Positions 1-7,711 of a stretch of DNA of 64,000 bases are shown piece by piece; the stretch's first letter is position 1; every line of letters starts with the position of its first letter. The notes beneath the pieces were generated by a model, which saw nothing but the letters and a program-made list of their open reading frames with translations, was not told where the DNA came from and ran no database searches. This DNA is from Ruegeria aquimaris (GTDB lineage Bacteria; Pseudomonadota; Alphaproteobacteria; Rhodobacterales; Rhodobacteraceae), in assembly GCF_025751555.1 (NCBI RefSeq), contig NZ_JAOWLB010000006.1, positions 1-64,000 of the forward strand, given 5' to 3'. The position numbers were made by a program, and so were the translations under genes.

Positions 1-415
1 CGGTGCAGCGGCACAGGTTCCCCTCAAGATGCGCCCTCACCTCGGCCTCGCTGGGCGTCGGGTTCTCCTTGAGCAGCACCGCCGCAGACATCACCATCCC
101 CGGCGTGCAGAACCCGCACTGAAGCCCGTGATGATCCTGAAACGCCTGCTGCAACGCGTTCAGCGTCCCGTCCGGCGCCGCCTGACCCTCGATCGTCGCG
201 ACCGAACAGCCATCCGCCTCCGCCGCCAGCATGTTGCACGACTTCACCGCAACACCATCCACATGCACAACACAGGCCCCGCACTGACCCGTGTCACACC
301 CAACATGCGTCCCCGTCAACGACAGATGATCCCGCAAAAAACCACTCAACAACTCACGACCCTCAACCGTACCTACTACAGCACGACCGTTCACAGTCAT
401 TGAAATTGAAGCCAT
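1..415 (-). CDS. coxS: CO dehydrogenase-like [2Fe-2S] small subunit (CoxS), partial
   Basis: This is the electron-transfer subunit of a xanthine-oxidase-family molybdenum hydroxylase. The reading frame starts at an ATG at 415 behind a GGGAGGAAGG ribosome site and runs off the window edge after 138 codons. The plant-type ferredoxin cluster motif [10 protein letters not shown] is visible in the N-terminal part, and the second-cluster motifs CGFCTPGM and GNLCRCT near the break, in the order typical of CoxS/XdhA small subunits. The gene lies 32 bp downstream of coxG on the same strand, so the medium and large subunits are expected beyond the window. The natural substrate need not be CO: many CoxS homologues belong to aldehyde or N-heterocycle dehydrogenases, and the setting beside a PQQ alcohol dehydrogenase makes aldehyde oxidation plausible. 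Confidence 0.9.
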   Translation of the reverse strand, partial: MASISMTVNGRAVVGTVEGRELLSGFLRDHLSLTGTHVGCDTGQCGACVVHVDGVAVKSCNMLAAEADGCSVATIEGQAAPDGTLNALQQAFQDHHGLQCGFCTPGMVMSAAVLLKENPTPSEAEVRAHLEGNLCRCT

Positions 416-447
416 TCCTTCCTCCCTTCGAGATGCCTTTGCCCGGC

Positions 448-975
448 TCAACCGCCAATCACGCGTTTGAACCAGCCTTTCTTCTTTTCACCATCCGGCG
501 CCGTGTCCGGCACATCGCCCTCGGGCGCGCCCGGCCCCTCAACCACCTCCTGAAAGCGGGTGAAGAATTGATCCGCCATCTTGCGGGCGAAGCCGTCGAT
601 GATGCGGCTGCCCAGCTGCGCCAGCTTGCCGCCGACCTTGGCCTCGACCACATAATGCAGCGTGGTGCTGCCATCGGCGTTTTCATCCAGCCGCACATTT
701 GCGGCGCCCTTGGCAAATCCGGCGGCGCCGCCCTTGCCCTCGCCCGAGAGCGTCAGGCTTTCGGGTTCCACCATATCCGACAGGACAACCGCGCCCTTGA
801 AGGTCGCCTTTACCGGACCGACCTTTTGCATCACGGTGGCCTCGAACCCGTCCGCGGCATTGCCGGACATCTCTTGGCAGCCCGGCACGCAGTCCTTCAG
901 CACTTCGGGGGACAGCAATGCGGCCCAAACCGTGGCACGATCGGCCGCGATCACCTTGGAGTCGCTCAGTTCCAT
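448..975 (-). CDS. coxG: CoxG-like SRPBCC-family protein
   Basis: The 175-residue protein belongs to the CoxG branch of the SRPBCC/START-like fold, accessory proteins of molybdenum hydroxylase operons linked to assembly or membrane recruitment of the enzyme. It opens with [11 protein letters not shown] and has the early [18 protein letters not shown] segment usual in CoxG. The C-terminal end, after about residue 145, is Pro/Glu/Asp-rich and finishes in a basic [12 protein letters not shown] tail that could touch the membrane. The gene is the first visible gene of the operon with coxS directly downstream. A CGACC-type motif lies about 60 bp upstream of its start. Family assignment is firm; the exact role is known only by analogy. 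Confidence 0.88.
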   Translation of the reverse strand: MELSDSKVIAADRATVWAALLSPEVLKDCVPGCQEMSGNAADGFEATVMQKVGPVKATFKGAVVLSDMVEPESLTLSGEGKGGAAGFAKGAANVRLDENADGSTTLHYVVEAKVGGKLAQLGSRIIDGFARKMADQFFTRFQEVVEGPGAPEGDVPDTAPDGEKKKGWFKRVIGG

Positions 976-1030
976 GTCGTTCCGTCTCCGTCTGTTATGG
1001 CCTACGCTATGCGGCGCGGCCTGATTGTTC

Positions 1031-1043
1031 CATTCGACCTTGG
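1031..1043 (+). promoter_or_regulatory. PQQ-regulon motif, copy A, upstream of coxG
   Basis: CATTCGACCTTGG matches the core repeated at 2711, 2752, 6913, 7603, 9569 and 13778. It lies about 58 bp upstream of coxG in the gap behind the solute-binding-protein gene. Its orientation is opposite to that seen relative to the other target genes, so it is the least certain copy. Confidence 0.4.
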
Positions 1044-1060
1044 GTGTAGATGCGCCTGAT

Positions 1061-1960
1061 CTAGCGCAGCTCGGGGGCCGAGAAAGTCAGCCCGTGGGCC
1101 TGAAAGATCTGGGCGATCCGCCCGTCCTGAATTCCGGTCAGGATCGCGTCGTCCACCGCATAGGCCAGCGGGCGATAGGCGAAATGCACGGCGACCCCGA
1201 CCGTCCAGCTGCCGACGCCAAAGCCGGGCAGTGGCGGCGTGTGCACCCCGATCCCCTGGGCGGTGCCGAATTCGAGCTGGGCCAGCGGACCCATGGCGGC
1301 CTTGGTCTCTCCCGCTGCCAGTCCCGTCATCGCCGCCGCCATGTCGGGATAGCGGTGGATGTTGCCGCCCAGCTGCCCACCAGGAAAGGAGGTCAGGTAG
1401 AAATCGGAGATCGAGTCGTTTTCGACCGCCACCGTGTCAAAGCGGAAATAGGCCGGAACCGGCTTTTCCTCGGGATAGGCATCGGTCCGATAGGCAATTG
1501 CCACCCTTTCGACATGGTACTGGCCGGTGAACACGACCTGTTCGACCCGGCAGGCATAGGCGCTGTCATAAGGGACATGCAGCATCACGTTTGCCACCCG
1601 ACCGCCGACAACCGGCCCCTTCCAGACCCAGTTGCGAAGATCGGCATCGAGGTTCTCTCCGGCAGCGACCAGGTTGAAGCGCGCTTCGACCCCAAGGCTT
1701 TCGGCGATCAGGCGGCCGATCTCGATATCGACACCCCGGGGCTTGCCGTTTTCATCCCAACTCCAGGGCGGGAAATCCTCGTAGACCGCGAACTCGATCC
1801 AGCCGCGCTCCTGAATCTGGTCGAGGTCGGCGCCGACGATATCCCGGGCGGTGTTCTGTGGCCGGGCCTGCGGTACCACGTCCGAACAGCGCGTTTCAGC
1901 CAGGGCCGGGCCCGCAAGCCCGATCAGCAGCAAACTCAGAAAGACGCGCCGTCCGATCAT
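1061..1960 (-). CDS. Quinoprotein dehydrogenase-associated periplasmic solute-binding protein (MxaJ/XoxJ-like)
   Basis: This 299-residue protein is a family-3 solute-binding-like protein of the type found next to PQQ alcohol dehydrogenases (MxaJ, XoxJ). It starts with a signal peptide ending in GPALAETR. The WIEFAVYEDFPPWSWDENG segment followed by GVDIEIGRLIAESLGVEAR is the usual opening of the binding fold, where the substrate-contact residues lie. MxaJ/XoxJ homologues are thought to help maturation or activation of the dehydrogenase rather than to transport amino acids. I chose the ATG at 1960 because it begins directly at the signal peptide. A TTG at 1981 that overlaps the stop of the cytochrome gene would add seven residues. 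It forms an operon with the upstream cytochrome c gene. Confidence 0.85.
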   Translation of the reverse strand: MIGRRVFLSLLLIGLAGPALAETRCSDVVPQARPQNTARDIVGADLDQIQERGWIEFAVYEDFPPWSWDENGKPRGVDIEIGRLIAESLGVEARFNLVAAGENLDADLRNWVWKGPVVGGRVANVMLHVPYDSAYACRVEQVVFTGQYHVERVAIAYRTDAYPEEKPVPAYFRFDTVAVENDSISDFYLTSFPGGQLGGNIHRYPDMAAAMTGLAAGETKAAMGPLAQLEFGTAQGIGVHTPPLPGFGVGSWTVGVAVHFAYRPLAYAVDDAILTGIQDGRIAQIFQAHGLTFSAPELR

Positions 1961-1977
1961 CCGCAACCGCCCGCCCG

Positions 1978-2652
1978 TCAATGCGCGGCCGACAGGCCGA
2001 TGGTCAGCGCCTCGGCCGCGCCGGTGAAATCCGGGCTGGCGCCCGAGATCAGTTCCGCCGCGCGCGAGGCCGCGCTGTCAGCGACCGGGGCGCCTGAGGC
2101 GGTCTCGACCTTGCCAGCGATCTGCCACAGCTCTTCGGAGAGGGTCGCCGTATCGCCGCCCCCGTCGGCAAGGATGTCACGGATTTCCTTGAGACGCGGC
2201 GTGTATTCGTCGAGCGCGCCGTCATCGGGCCGGGTCTCGATATAGGTACGGATCGCCCAGGCCGCCTTTTGCCCGAGAAGCTCGCCAAAGGCGGGCATCT
2301 TGGTGATGCCGTTCTGGGTATAGCCGTCACGGAACCGTTCCACGAACCATTCATCGCCATATTCGGCAGCCTCGAGATAGCGCAGGTCCGGCGCCAAACC
2401 GCCGGAGACGACGCCCAGCCCATGGCAGCGCGCGCAGTTCTGGTTGTAGCCCGAGTCTCCGATTGTGATCGCAGCCCGCCAGACCTCTTCTCCTGCGGTC
2501 TCTGCCCGATAAGGGTTTTCGATCAGCCACTCCTCGCCCACATCCGGCAGGGCGTCTGTGTTGACGGGCTGCGGCGCGACGTCGCCATGCGCCCAGGCCA
2601 TCCCCGCCCCCAGCACCATCGCGATCGTGCTGACCTTGATTGCGTCAAGCAT
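1978..2652 (-). CDS. Periplasmic c-type cytochrome of the PQQ alcohol oxidation system
   Basis: This 224-residue secreted monoheme cytochrome c is probably the electron acceptor or relay for a PQQ alcohol dehydrogenase, similar to cytochrome c550/PedF. A signal peptide (residues 1-21, ending AWA) precedes a long N-terminal arm. The heme motif CARCH sits at residues 73-77, and Met119 in ITKMPAFG is the likely sixth ligand. The last 70 residues are a low-complexity, acidic and alanine-rich extension. The gene is read divergently from the ABC operon at 2812, and two inverted copies of the regulon motif lie between them. Its stop codon is close to the MxaJ-like gene, so the two are co-transcribed. 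Confidence 0.87.
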   Translation of the reverse strand: MLDAIKVSTIAMVLGAGMAWAHGDVAPQPVNTDALPDVGEEWLIENPYRAETAGEEVWRAAITIGDSGYNQNCARCHGLGVVSGGLAPDLRYLEAAEYGDEWFVERFRDGYTQNGITKMPAFGELLGQKAAWAIRTYIETRPDDGALDEYTPRLKEIRDILADGGGDTATLSEELWQIAGKVETASGAPVADSAASRAAELISGASPDFTGAAEALTIGLSAAH

Positions 2653-2710
2653 CTTGGTTCCTCCAGTATCCTCACTCGGGGCCGGTGATAGCGCCTGAAT
2701 TCCAATGCCG

Positions 2711-2760
2711 GTATTCGACCTTGGTTTGATCCGTCGGGGAATTGGGACTTTGGTCGAATA
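2711..2760. promoter_or_regulatory. Divergent double copy of the PQQ-regulon motif
   Basis: TATTCGACC at 2712-2720 and its exact inverse GGTCGAATA at 2752-2760 flank a 31-bp core. Each half continues into the longer motif (CTTGGTTTGATCC on one strand, AAAGTCCCAATTCCCC on the other) and faces its own gene: cytochrome c at 2652 and the ABC operon at 2812, each roughly 80-110 bp away. This arrangement suggests two back-to-back activated promoters. Confidence 0.65.
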
Positions 2761-2811
2761 GGCGCGGGGCGCGCCGGGGGAATAGCTTTCCTTCGGGAGA
2801 GGACAGGACCG

Positions 2812-3984
2812 ATGAAACAGCTTGCGAGATGCGCCGCCGGTTTGGTGTTTAGCCTGATGTCCGGTGCGGCTCAGGCCGAGATGACTTTGTCTGTCGGTTA
2901 TCTGAAACAGGGGATCGAGGAGCCTGCGGTCCTGTCGAACCTCGATCCGGTGCCGGAGACACAAGGCGTGGACGGTGCGCAACTGGGCCTGTCCGACAAC
3001 CAGAGCAGCGGCCGGTTTCTGGGTCATGCCTATGCGTTGGAGGTTGCCGAGATCGCCCCCGGCGGCGACCTGCTGGCAGCGGCGCGGGACATGCTGGCCG
3101 CGTCCCCGTTCCTGCTGCTTGATGCCCCCGCCGACGATATCCTGCGGGTGGCCGATCTGCCCGAGGCGGCGGGCGCGATGATCTTCAACGTCTCCGCGCC
3201 GGACACGCGGTTGCGGGATGCCAATTGCCGGGCGAACCTGTTCCATACCCTGCCCTCCGAGGCGATGCGGGCGGATGCGCTGATGCAGGTGCTTCTTCGC
3301 AAGCGTTTTGCCAGGCTTGCGCTGGTCACGGGCGAACATGCGGTGGACCACGCCTTTGCCGATGCCCTGCGACGCTCGGCACAGAAATTCGGGCTGAAGC
3401 TGGTGGGGGAACGCGAGTGGCGTTTTGATGCCGACATGCGGCGCAATGCCAGCCAGGAGGTGCCGCTGTTCACTCAGGACCTGCCCGAGCATGACGTGCT
3501 GCTGGTGGCCGATGAGACCGGGGATTTCGGCCGCTACATCGCCTATAACACCTGGCTGCCGCGCCCCGTCGCCGGGTCCGAGGGGCTGGTGCCCGTAGCC
3601 TGGTCGCGGGTGGTTGAACAATGGGGCGCGGCGCAGTTGCAATCGCGGTTCCAAAAACTCACCCGGCGCGACATGCGGGACCGCGACTATGCCGCCTGGG
3701 CCGCCATGCGGGTGTTGGGCGAGGCGGTGACCCGCACCAACAGCGCCGATCCCGCAACCTTGCGCGCCTATATCCTGTCCGATGCCTTTGAACTCGCCGG
3801 GTTCAAGGGCCGCCCGATGAGCTTTCGCACCTGGAATGGCCAGTTGCGCCAGCCCATCCCGCTGGTCACCAACCGCGCGATGGTGATGCAGGCGCCGGTC
3901 GAAGGCTTCCTGCACCAGCGCAACGAACTCGACACATTGGGCCTCGATGCGCCCGAATCCCGCTGCACGGCCTTTCAGGAGTGA
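2812..3984 (+). CDS. ABC transporter substrate-binding protein of the PQQ alcohol dehydrogenase system
   Basis: This 390-residue periplasmic protein is a type I (branched-chain amino-acid-like) binding protein of the family that occurs only with PQQ-dependent alcohol oxidation clusters. It has a clear signal peptide ending SGAAQAE. It carries the expected alternation of alpha/beta segments, for example RFARLALVTGEHAVDHAFAD, which starts the second lobe, and DVLLVADETGDFGRYIAYNTW. The ATG follows a GGGAGAGGA ribosome site. It is the first gene of a five-gene operon with beta-propeller, unknown protein, ATPase and permease. The transported ligand is unknown; export or signalling connected with enzyme maturation has been suggested for this family. 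Confidence 0.85.
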   Translation: MKQLARCAAGLVFSLMSGAAQAEMTLSVGYLKQGIEEPAVLSNLDPVPETQGVDGAQLGLSDNQSSGRFLGHAYALEVAEIAPGGDLLAAARDMLAASPFLLLDAPADDILRVADLPEAAGAMIFNVSAPDTRLRDANCRANLFHTLPSEAMRADALMQVLLRKRFARLALVTGEHAVDHAFADALRRSAQKFGLKLVGEREWRFDADMRRNASQEVPLFTQDLPEHDVLLVADETGDFGRYIAYNTWLPRPVAGSEGLVPVAWSRVVEQWGAAQLQSRFQKLTRRDMRDRDYAAWAAMRVLGEAVTRTNSADPATLRAYILSDAFELAGFKGRPMSFRTWNGQLRQPIPLVTNRAMVMQAPVEGFLHQRNELDTLGLDAPESRCTAFQE

Positions 3985-3987
3985 ACC

Positions 3988-4944
3988 ATGAGGCTTGCCC
4001 CCTTGCTCTTGCCGCTGTCCCTTGCCGCCCCCCTGGGCGCCGAAGAAATCTGGGTGACCAATGAAAAGGACGACACGATCAGCGTGATCGATGTCGCCAC
4101 CCTGGAGGTGACGCGCACCATTCCCACCGGAGAGCGGCCGCGCGGGATCACCTTTTCCCGCGATTTCAGCCGGGTCTACATCTGTGCGTCCGACAGTGAC
4201 ACGGTGCAGGTGATGGACCCCGAGACCGGGCAGATCCTGTTTGACCTGCCTTCGGGCGAGGACCCGGAACAGTTCGTGCTGCACCCCGACGACCGCCATC
4301 TGTGGATCGCCAACGAGGATGACGCGGTGACAACCGTGGTCGATACCCAGAGCCGCACGGTTGTGGCCCAAATCGACGTCGGCATCGAGCCCGAGGGCAT
4401 GGCGGTCAGCCCGGACGGGCGGATCGTGATCACCACATCCGAGACCACCAATATGGCGCATTGGATCGACACCGAGACCCATGCGCTGTTCGCCAATACG
4501 CTGGTCGATGCCCGCCCGCGCCATGCCGAGTTCCTGCATGACGGGGCCGAGTTGTGGGTCAGCTCGGAAATCGGTGGCACGGTGACCGTGTTCGACGTCG
4601 CCAGCCAGACCGAGAAGGTCAAGATCGCCTTTGACATCCGTGGCGTACACCCGGACCGGGTGCAACCGGTCGGATTCGAGGTAACGGCGGACGAGAATAC
4701 CGCCTTTGTCGCGCTGGGGCCGTCGAACCATGTCGCGGTGGTGGATACCGCCACCTATGAGGTCGAAGAATACATTCTTGTGGGCCGCCGGGTCTGGCAT
4801 ATGGCGTTCAACAGCGACAAGTCGCTGTTGTTCACCACCAATGGCGTCTCGGGGGATGTGACCGTGATTGATGTCGCCCGGCGTACGCCCGTCAAGACGA
4901 TCAAGGTCGGGCGGTTCCCCTGGGGCGCCGCTTTGCGCCCATGA
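3988..4944 (+). CDS. Secreted YVTN-type beta-propeller protein, PQQ-catabolism associated
   Basis: The 318-residue protein has a short signal peptide (LSLAAPLGAEE) and then repeats of the YVTN/NHL-like blade: VTNEKDDTISVIDVATLEV, IPTGERPRGITFS, WIANEDDAVTTVVDTQS and TTNGVSGDVTVIDVARRTP. About seven such blades of 40-45 residues fill the chain, so a full propeller is likely. Proteins of this family are restricted to operons with PQQ alcohol dehydrogenase ABC genes and may act as a periplasmic scaffold. It starts three bases after the binding-protein stop codon and ends with an ATGA that could also start a longer form of the next gene. Confidence 0.85.
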   Translation: MRLAPLLLPLSLAAPLGAEEIWVTNEKDDTISVIDVATLEVTRTIPTGERPRGITFSRDFSRVYICASDSDTVQVMDPETGQILFDLPSGEDPEQFVLHPDDRHLWIANEDDAVTTVVDTQSRTVVAQIDVGIEPEGMAVSPDGRIVITTSETTNMAHWIDTETHALFANTLVDARPRHAEFLHDGAELWVSSEIGGTVTVFDVASQTEKVKIAFDIRGVHPDRVQPVGFEVTADENTAFVALGPSNHVAVVDTATYEVEEYILVGRRVWHMAFNSDKSLLFTTNGVSGDVTVIDVARRTPVKTIKVGRFPWGAALRP

Positions 4945-4958
4945 AGAAAGGACAGCCG

Positions 4959-5399
4959 ATGATCAGAAGCTTGCTTTGCAGTCTTGCCTGCACCCTTGCC
5001 GTTCCGGCCATAGCGGATGGTGAAGACCGCGGCTATGGTCTGGCCGGTATACTGTCGGCCTCGAACAAGGAGGACCTGCCGCCGATCATTCTCTCGGCTG
5101 GGGAGCCATTGGCCCAGGCGCAATGGGAGTTGCGCTCGGGCACATATTACGAGTTCGAGATCCAGGGTGACGGCAGTCAGGAACTGGCGCTGGTCGGGCC
5201 CGAGTTCTTTCGCGCCATCTGGATCGACGAGATCGTGGTTGAGGGGTTGGAAATCCGCCCGCTTGGGCTCGATTCCATCGAGTTTGACGAGGCGGGTGTG
5301 ATGGAGATCGGGTTTGTCGCGATCAAGCCGGGACAATACCATCTGAAAGTGCCGGGCAGCACCGGCGACACCCAGAGGCTGGAGATCACCATCAAGTGA
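4959..5399 (+). CDS. Small periplasmic protein of unknown function in the PQQ ABC operon
   Basis: I do not recognise a functional domain. The 146-residue product has a signal peptide (LLCSLACTLAVPAIADG). It then forms a compact domain rich in beta-strand-type sequence (YYEFEIQG, SQELALVG, QYHLKVPG) with a conserved-looking acidic character. The overall look is of a small beta-sandwich such as a cupredoxin-like fold, but no metal-binding Cys/His/Met cluster is visible. I chose ATG 4959 because AAAGGA lies six bases upstream; ATG 4941 overlaps the previous stop and would add six residues before the signal peptide. Its place between beta-propeller and ATPase genes suggests a role in the same secreted complex. 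Confidence 0.7.
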   Translation: MIRSLLCSLACTLAVPAIADGEDRGYGLAGILSASNKEDLPPIILSAGEPLAQAQWELRSGTYYEFEIQGDGSQELALVGPEFFRAIWIDEIVVEGLEIRPLGLDSIEFDEAGVMEIGFVAIKPGQYHLKVPGSTGDTQRLEITIK

Positions 5400-6115
5400 C
5401 AGGATTGACGGTCCGCGACCTGAGTTACAGCTACGGGCCCCGGCGGGCGCTGGACGAGGTGAGTTTCGACGTCCCGAAAGGCCGGTTCGCGGCGCTCCTG
5501 GGGCCGAACGGGGCTGGCAAATCGACCTTGTTTTCCCTTCTGACGCGGCTTTTCACGGCGCGCGACGGAGGCATCGAGATTGCCGGTCACGACCTTGCGC
5601 GCGCGCCGCGCGCGGCGCTGGCCCGGATCGGCGTCGTGTTTCAACAGCCGACGCTGGACCTCGACCTGACGGTGCGGCGCAATCTGAGCTATTTCGCCGC
5701 CCTGCATGGGTTATCCGGGCGCGAAGCGGGCAGCCGCATCGACGCGGCGCTGGAACGGTTGGGCATGGCCGAGCGCGCGCAGGAGCGCGCACGCGACCTG
5801 AACGGTGGCCACAGGCGCCGAACCGAGATCGCGCGCTGCCTGATCCACGCGCCCTCGGTTTTATTGCTGGACGAGCCGACGGTGGGACTGGATGCGGCCA
5901 GCCGCAAGGCGATCACCGATCATGTACACGACCTGTCGCGCGATAGCGGCCTGACCGTGCTCTGGGCCACGCATCTGACCGACGAGATCGAAGACAGCGA
6001 CCACCTGCTGATCCTGCATCACGGACGGCTGTTGCAGGAGGGTTTGGCCGGTGAACTGCGCGGCTCGCAGGGGTTGCGGGATCATTTCCTGAAACAGACG
6101 GCAGGCCCGCCATGA
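5396..6115 (+). CDS. ABC transporter ATP-binding protein, PQQ alcohol dehydrogenase system
   Basis: This 239-residue nucleotide-binding subunit has Walker A GPNGAGKST (about residues 36-44), the Q-loop VFQQPTLD and Walker B VLLLDEPT, plus the switch histidine in WATHLTDE. The signature motif is degenerate: LNGGHRRR in place of LSGGQ-x-QR. It starts at a GTG that overlaps the upstream stop as GTGA. It pairs with the permease that follows through an ATGA overlap. The family is the PQQ-associated ABC ATPase; import or export and the ligand are unknown. Confidence 0.88.
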   Translation: MTGLTVRDLSYSYGPRRALDEVSFDVPKGRFAALLGPNGAGKSTLFSLLTRLFTARDGGIEIAGHDLARAPRAALARIGVVFQQPTLDLDLTVRRNLSYFAALHGLSGREAGSRIDAALERLGMAERAQERARDLNGGHRRRTEIARCLIHAPSVLLLDEPTVGLDAASRKAITDHVHDLSRDSGLTVLWATHLTDEIEDSDHLLILHHGRLLQEGLAGELRGSQGLRDHFLKQTAGPP

Positions 6116-6903
6116 GGCATGCTTTTGTCGCACTCAACGCCATCGTCCTGCGCGAGGCGCAGCGGTTCGTCCGGCAGCGCGGTAGGTTCGTGGCGGCGCT
6201 GGTGCGGCCGCTGATCTGGCTTCTGGTTTTTGCTGCGGGGTTCCGGGCGGCCCTGGGCCTGTCGATCGCGCCGCCCTATCAGACCTATATCACCTACGAG
6301 GTTTACATCTTACCGGGCCTCTGTGGCATGATCCTGCTGTTCAACGGCATGCAATCCAGCCTGAGCCTGGTCTATGACCGCGAGATGGGCTCGATGCGGC
6401 TGTTGCTGACCGCACCGCTGCCGCGTTGGTGGCTGCTGTTCTGCCGGTTGGTGGCGTCGACGGCAATCTCGATCCTGCAAGTCTATACGTTTCTGGCCGT
6501 GGCGGCGGCGTTTGGCATCCGCATGCCCCTGATCGGGTATCTGGCGGTGCTGCCCGCGCTGGCAGTGGCGGGCATCATGCTGGGCGCGCTGGGGCTGGCG
6601 CTGTCCTCGCTGATCAAGCAGTTGGAGAATTTCGCCGGGGTGATGAACTTTGTGATCTTCCCAATGTTCTTTCTGTCCACCGCGCTCTACCCGCTGTGGA
6701 AGATGGCCGAAAGCTCGATGGTGTTGCGGGATATCTGCGCCGTGAACCCGTTTACCCACGCGGTCGAGTTCATCCGGTTCGCGCTCTATGGCCAGTTCAA
6801 CGGCCCGGCGCTTGGCTGGACCGTTCTGGCCGGGGCGATCTTCTTTGTCCTGGCGGTCTGGGGCTATGACCCGGCGCGTGGCCTGCTGCGGCGCAAGGGC
6901 TGA
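6112..6903 (+). CDS. ABC-2 type permease, PQQ alcohol dehydrogenase system
   Basis: The 263-residue integral membrane protein shows six hydrophobic segments of ABC-2 exporter type. Examples are PLIWLLVFAAGFRAALGL, the strongly apolar stretches around residues 115-160, and a last one at VLAGAIFFVLAVWGY. The cytoplasmic loop YDREMGSMRLLLTAPLP is the coupling segment usual in this family. It overlaps the ATPase gene by ATGA and ends the operon, 114 bp before the cytochrome c gene. As an ABC-2 permease it would be expected to work as an exporter, which sits oddly with the import-type binding protein at the head of the same operon. Confidence 0.86.
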   Translation: MRHAFVALNAIVLREAQRFVRQRGRFVAALVRPLIWLLVFAAGFRAALGLSIAPPYQTYITYEVYILPGLCGMILLFNGMQSSLSLVYDREMGSMRLLLTAPLPRWWLLFCRLVASTAISILQVYTFLAVAAAFGIRMPLIGYLAVLPALAVAGIMLGALGLALSSLIKQLENFAGVMNFVIFPMFFLSTALYPLWKMAESSMVLRDICAVNPFTHAVEFIRFALYGQFNGPALGWTVLAGAIFFVLAVWGYDPARGLLRRKG

Positions 6904-6910
6904 GTGCCGG

Positions 6911-6935
6911 GCTACGACCAAAGATCAAAGGAAAG
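6911..6935 (+). promoter_or_regulatory. PQQ-regulon motif, copy C, upstream of the cytochrome c gene
   Basis: GCTACGACCAAAGATCAAAG lies about 85-105 bp upstream of the cytochrome c start at 7017 and points towards it. It matches copy F before pqqA (CTAAGACCAAAGGAGAA) and copy D (CTACGACCTTTG). Confidence 0.55.
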
Positions 6936-7016
6936 TTCCGGCCCCTGTTGCTATGGGTCGGGACGGAAACGCGCGACACGGACCGCCTTGGCGGAGACTT
7001 CATTCAGGAGAGTCAG

Positions 7017-7424
7017 ATGAAATCCGTTCCTTTCGCGCTTGCCGCCTTGCTGCTGGCAACTCCCGGCTTTGCCGATACCAAGTTCGACCAGATCAAGATC
7101 GGCGCCGGTGCCGCCCTGTTCGATGCCGAATGCCGCCGCTGCCATGCCTCGGACATCACTCATGACAGCTATGGCCCGCCGCTGGAAAACGTAGTCGGGC
7201 GCGGTGCGGGCACCTATCCCGACTACGACTATTCCATTGCGCTCGAAGCTTCGGGCATCGTCTGGACTCCGGCCGCGCTGCGCGCCTGGATGGAAGACAA
7301 AACCGGCTTTATGCCCGGCACCAAGATGCGCCACGTCGAGATCGAAGACCGCACGGTGCAGGATTTTATCCTGGCCTATCTGGGCAGTATCTCGCAACGC
7401 GATCCAAAGAAGATCTCGGACTGA
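7017..7424 (+). CDS. Class I cytochrome c, probable electron acceptor of the PQQ alcohol dehydrogenase
   Basis: This 135-residue exported monoheme cytochrome c has a signal peptide ending TPGFADT, the heme motif CRRCH at residues 39-43 and the class I axial methionine in the PGTKM motif (Met104). Size and motif order match the short c550-type cytochromes encoded beside quinoprotein alcohol dehydrogenases. I chose ATG 7017 because it follows an AGGAG site and begins directly at the signal peptide. It is monocistronic: a strong hairpin follows within 15 bp, and it has its own copy of the regulon motif upstream. It probably takes electrons from the dehydrogenase encoded at 7712. Confidence 0.88.
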   Translation: MKSVPFALAALLLATPGFADTKFDQIKIGAGAALFDAECRRCHASDITHDSYGPPLENVVGRGAGTYPDYDYSIALEASGIVWTPAALRAWMEDKTGFMPGTKMRHVEIEDRTVQDFILAYLGSISQRDPKKISD

Positions 7425-7437
7425 CATGCACGAAACG

Positions 7438-7468
7438 GCCGGCGCCAAAAGGCGCCGGCGCAATTTAT
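7438..7468 (+). terminator. Hairpin terminator after cytochrome c
   Basis: A perfect 9-bp stem, GCCGGCGCC (7438-7446) with loop AAAA and GGCGCCGGC (7451-7459), is followed by an A/T-rich run (CAATTTATTT). It closes the cytochrome transcription unit. The rest of the gap up to 7711 is AT-rich and carries the next promoter motif. Confidence 0.75.
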
Positions 7469-7600
7469 TTATCATCTTTATATCAAATCACTAAAAGTCA
7501 TACTTTACTCGCCACTTGAACTTTCGAGAGCGCACCCGACGACCGAAACACGCACATCGGCCGTGCCTTTTCACCCGCCGAGTAACCGCCCCAAGTTGAC

Positions 7601-7624
7601 CCTACGACCTTTGTTCAATTTCCC
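7601..7624 (+). promoter_or_regulatory. PQQ-regulon motif, copy D, upstream of the PQQ alcohol dehydrogenase
   Basis: CCTACGACCTTTGTTCAATT lies about 90-110 bp before the dehydrogenase start, in the same orientation and spacing as the copies before the other units. The half CAAT-x-x-CC after the core is also shared with copies B and E. Confidence 0.6.
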
Positions 7625-7711
7625 GCGAGCCCGTTCGTTCCAATAATGCCGGACAGCCAAACGCCCGGTCTCTCGGGGTGATCCGGCTAGGAGAGGATAC
7701 AAGGGAGGATA

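Noticed and set aside
1981-1981. TTG start for the MxaJ-like protein overlapping the cytochrome stop.
   Set aside because: The ATG at 1960 begins exactly at a normal signal peptide; the seven extra residues add nothing, although coupling by overlap cannot be excluded.
1978-4800. Open frame of 940 codons on the minus strand.
   Set aside because: Only the last 224 codons (from 2652) encode a real protein, the cytochrome c. The rest is antisense to the binding-protein and beta-propeller genes and has the His/Arg/Gly-rich look of a high-GC shadow frame.
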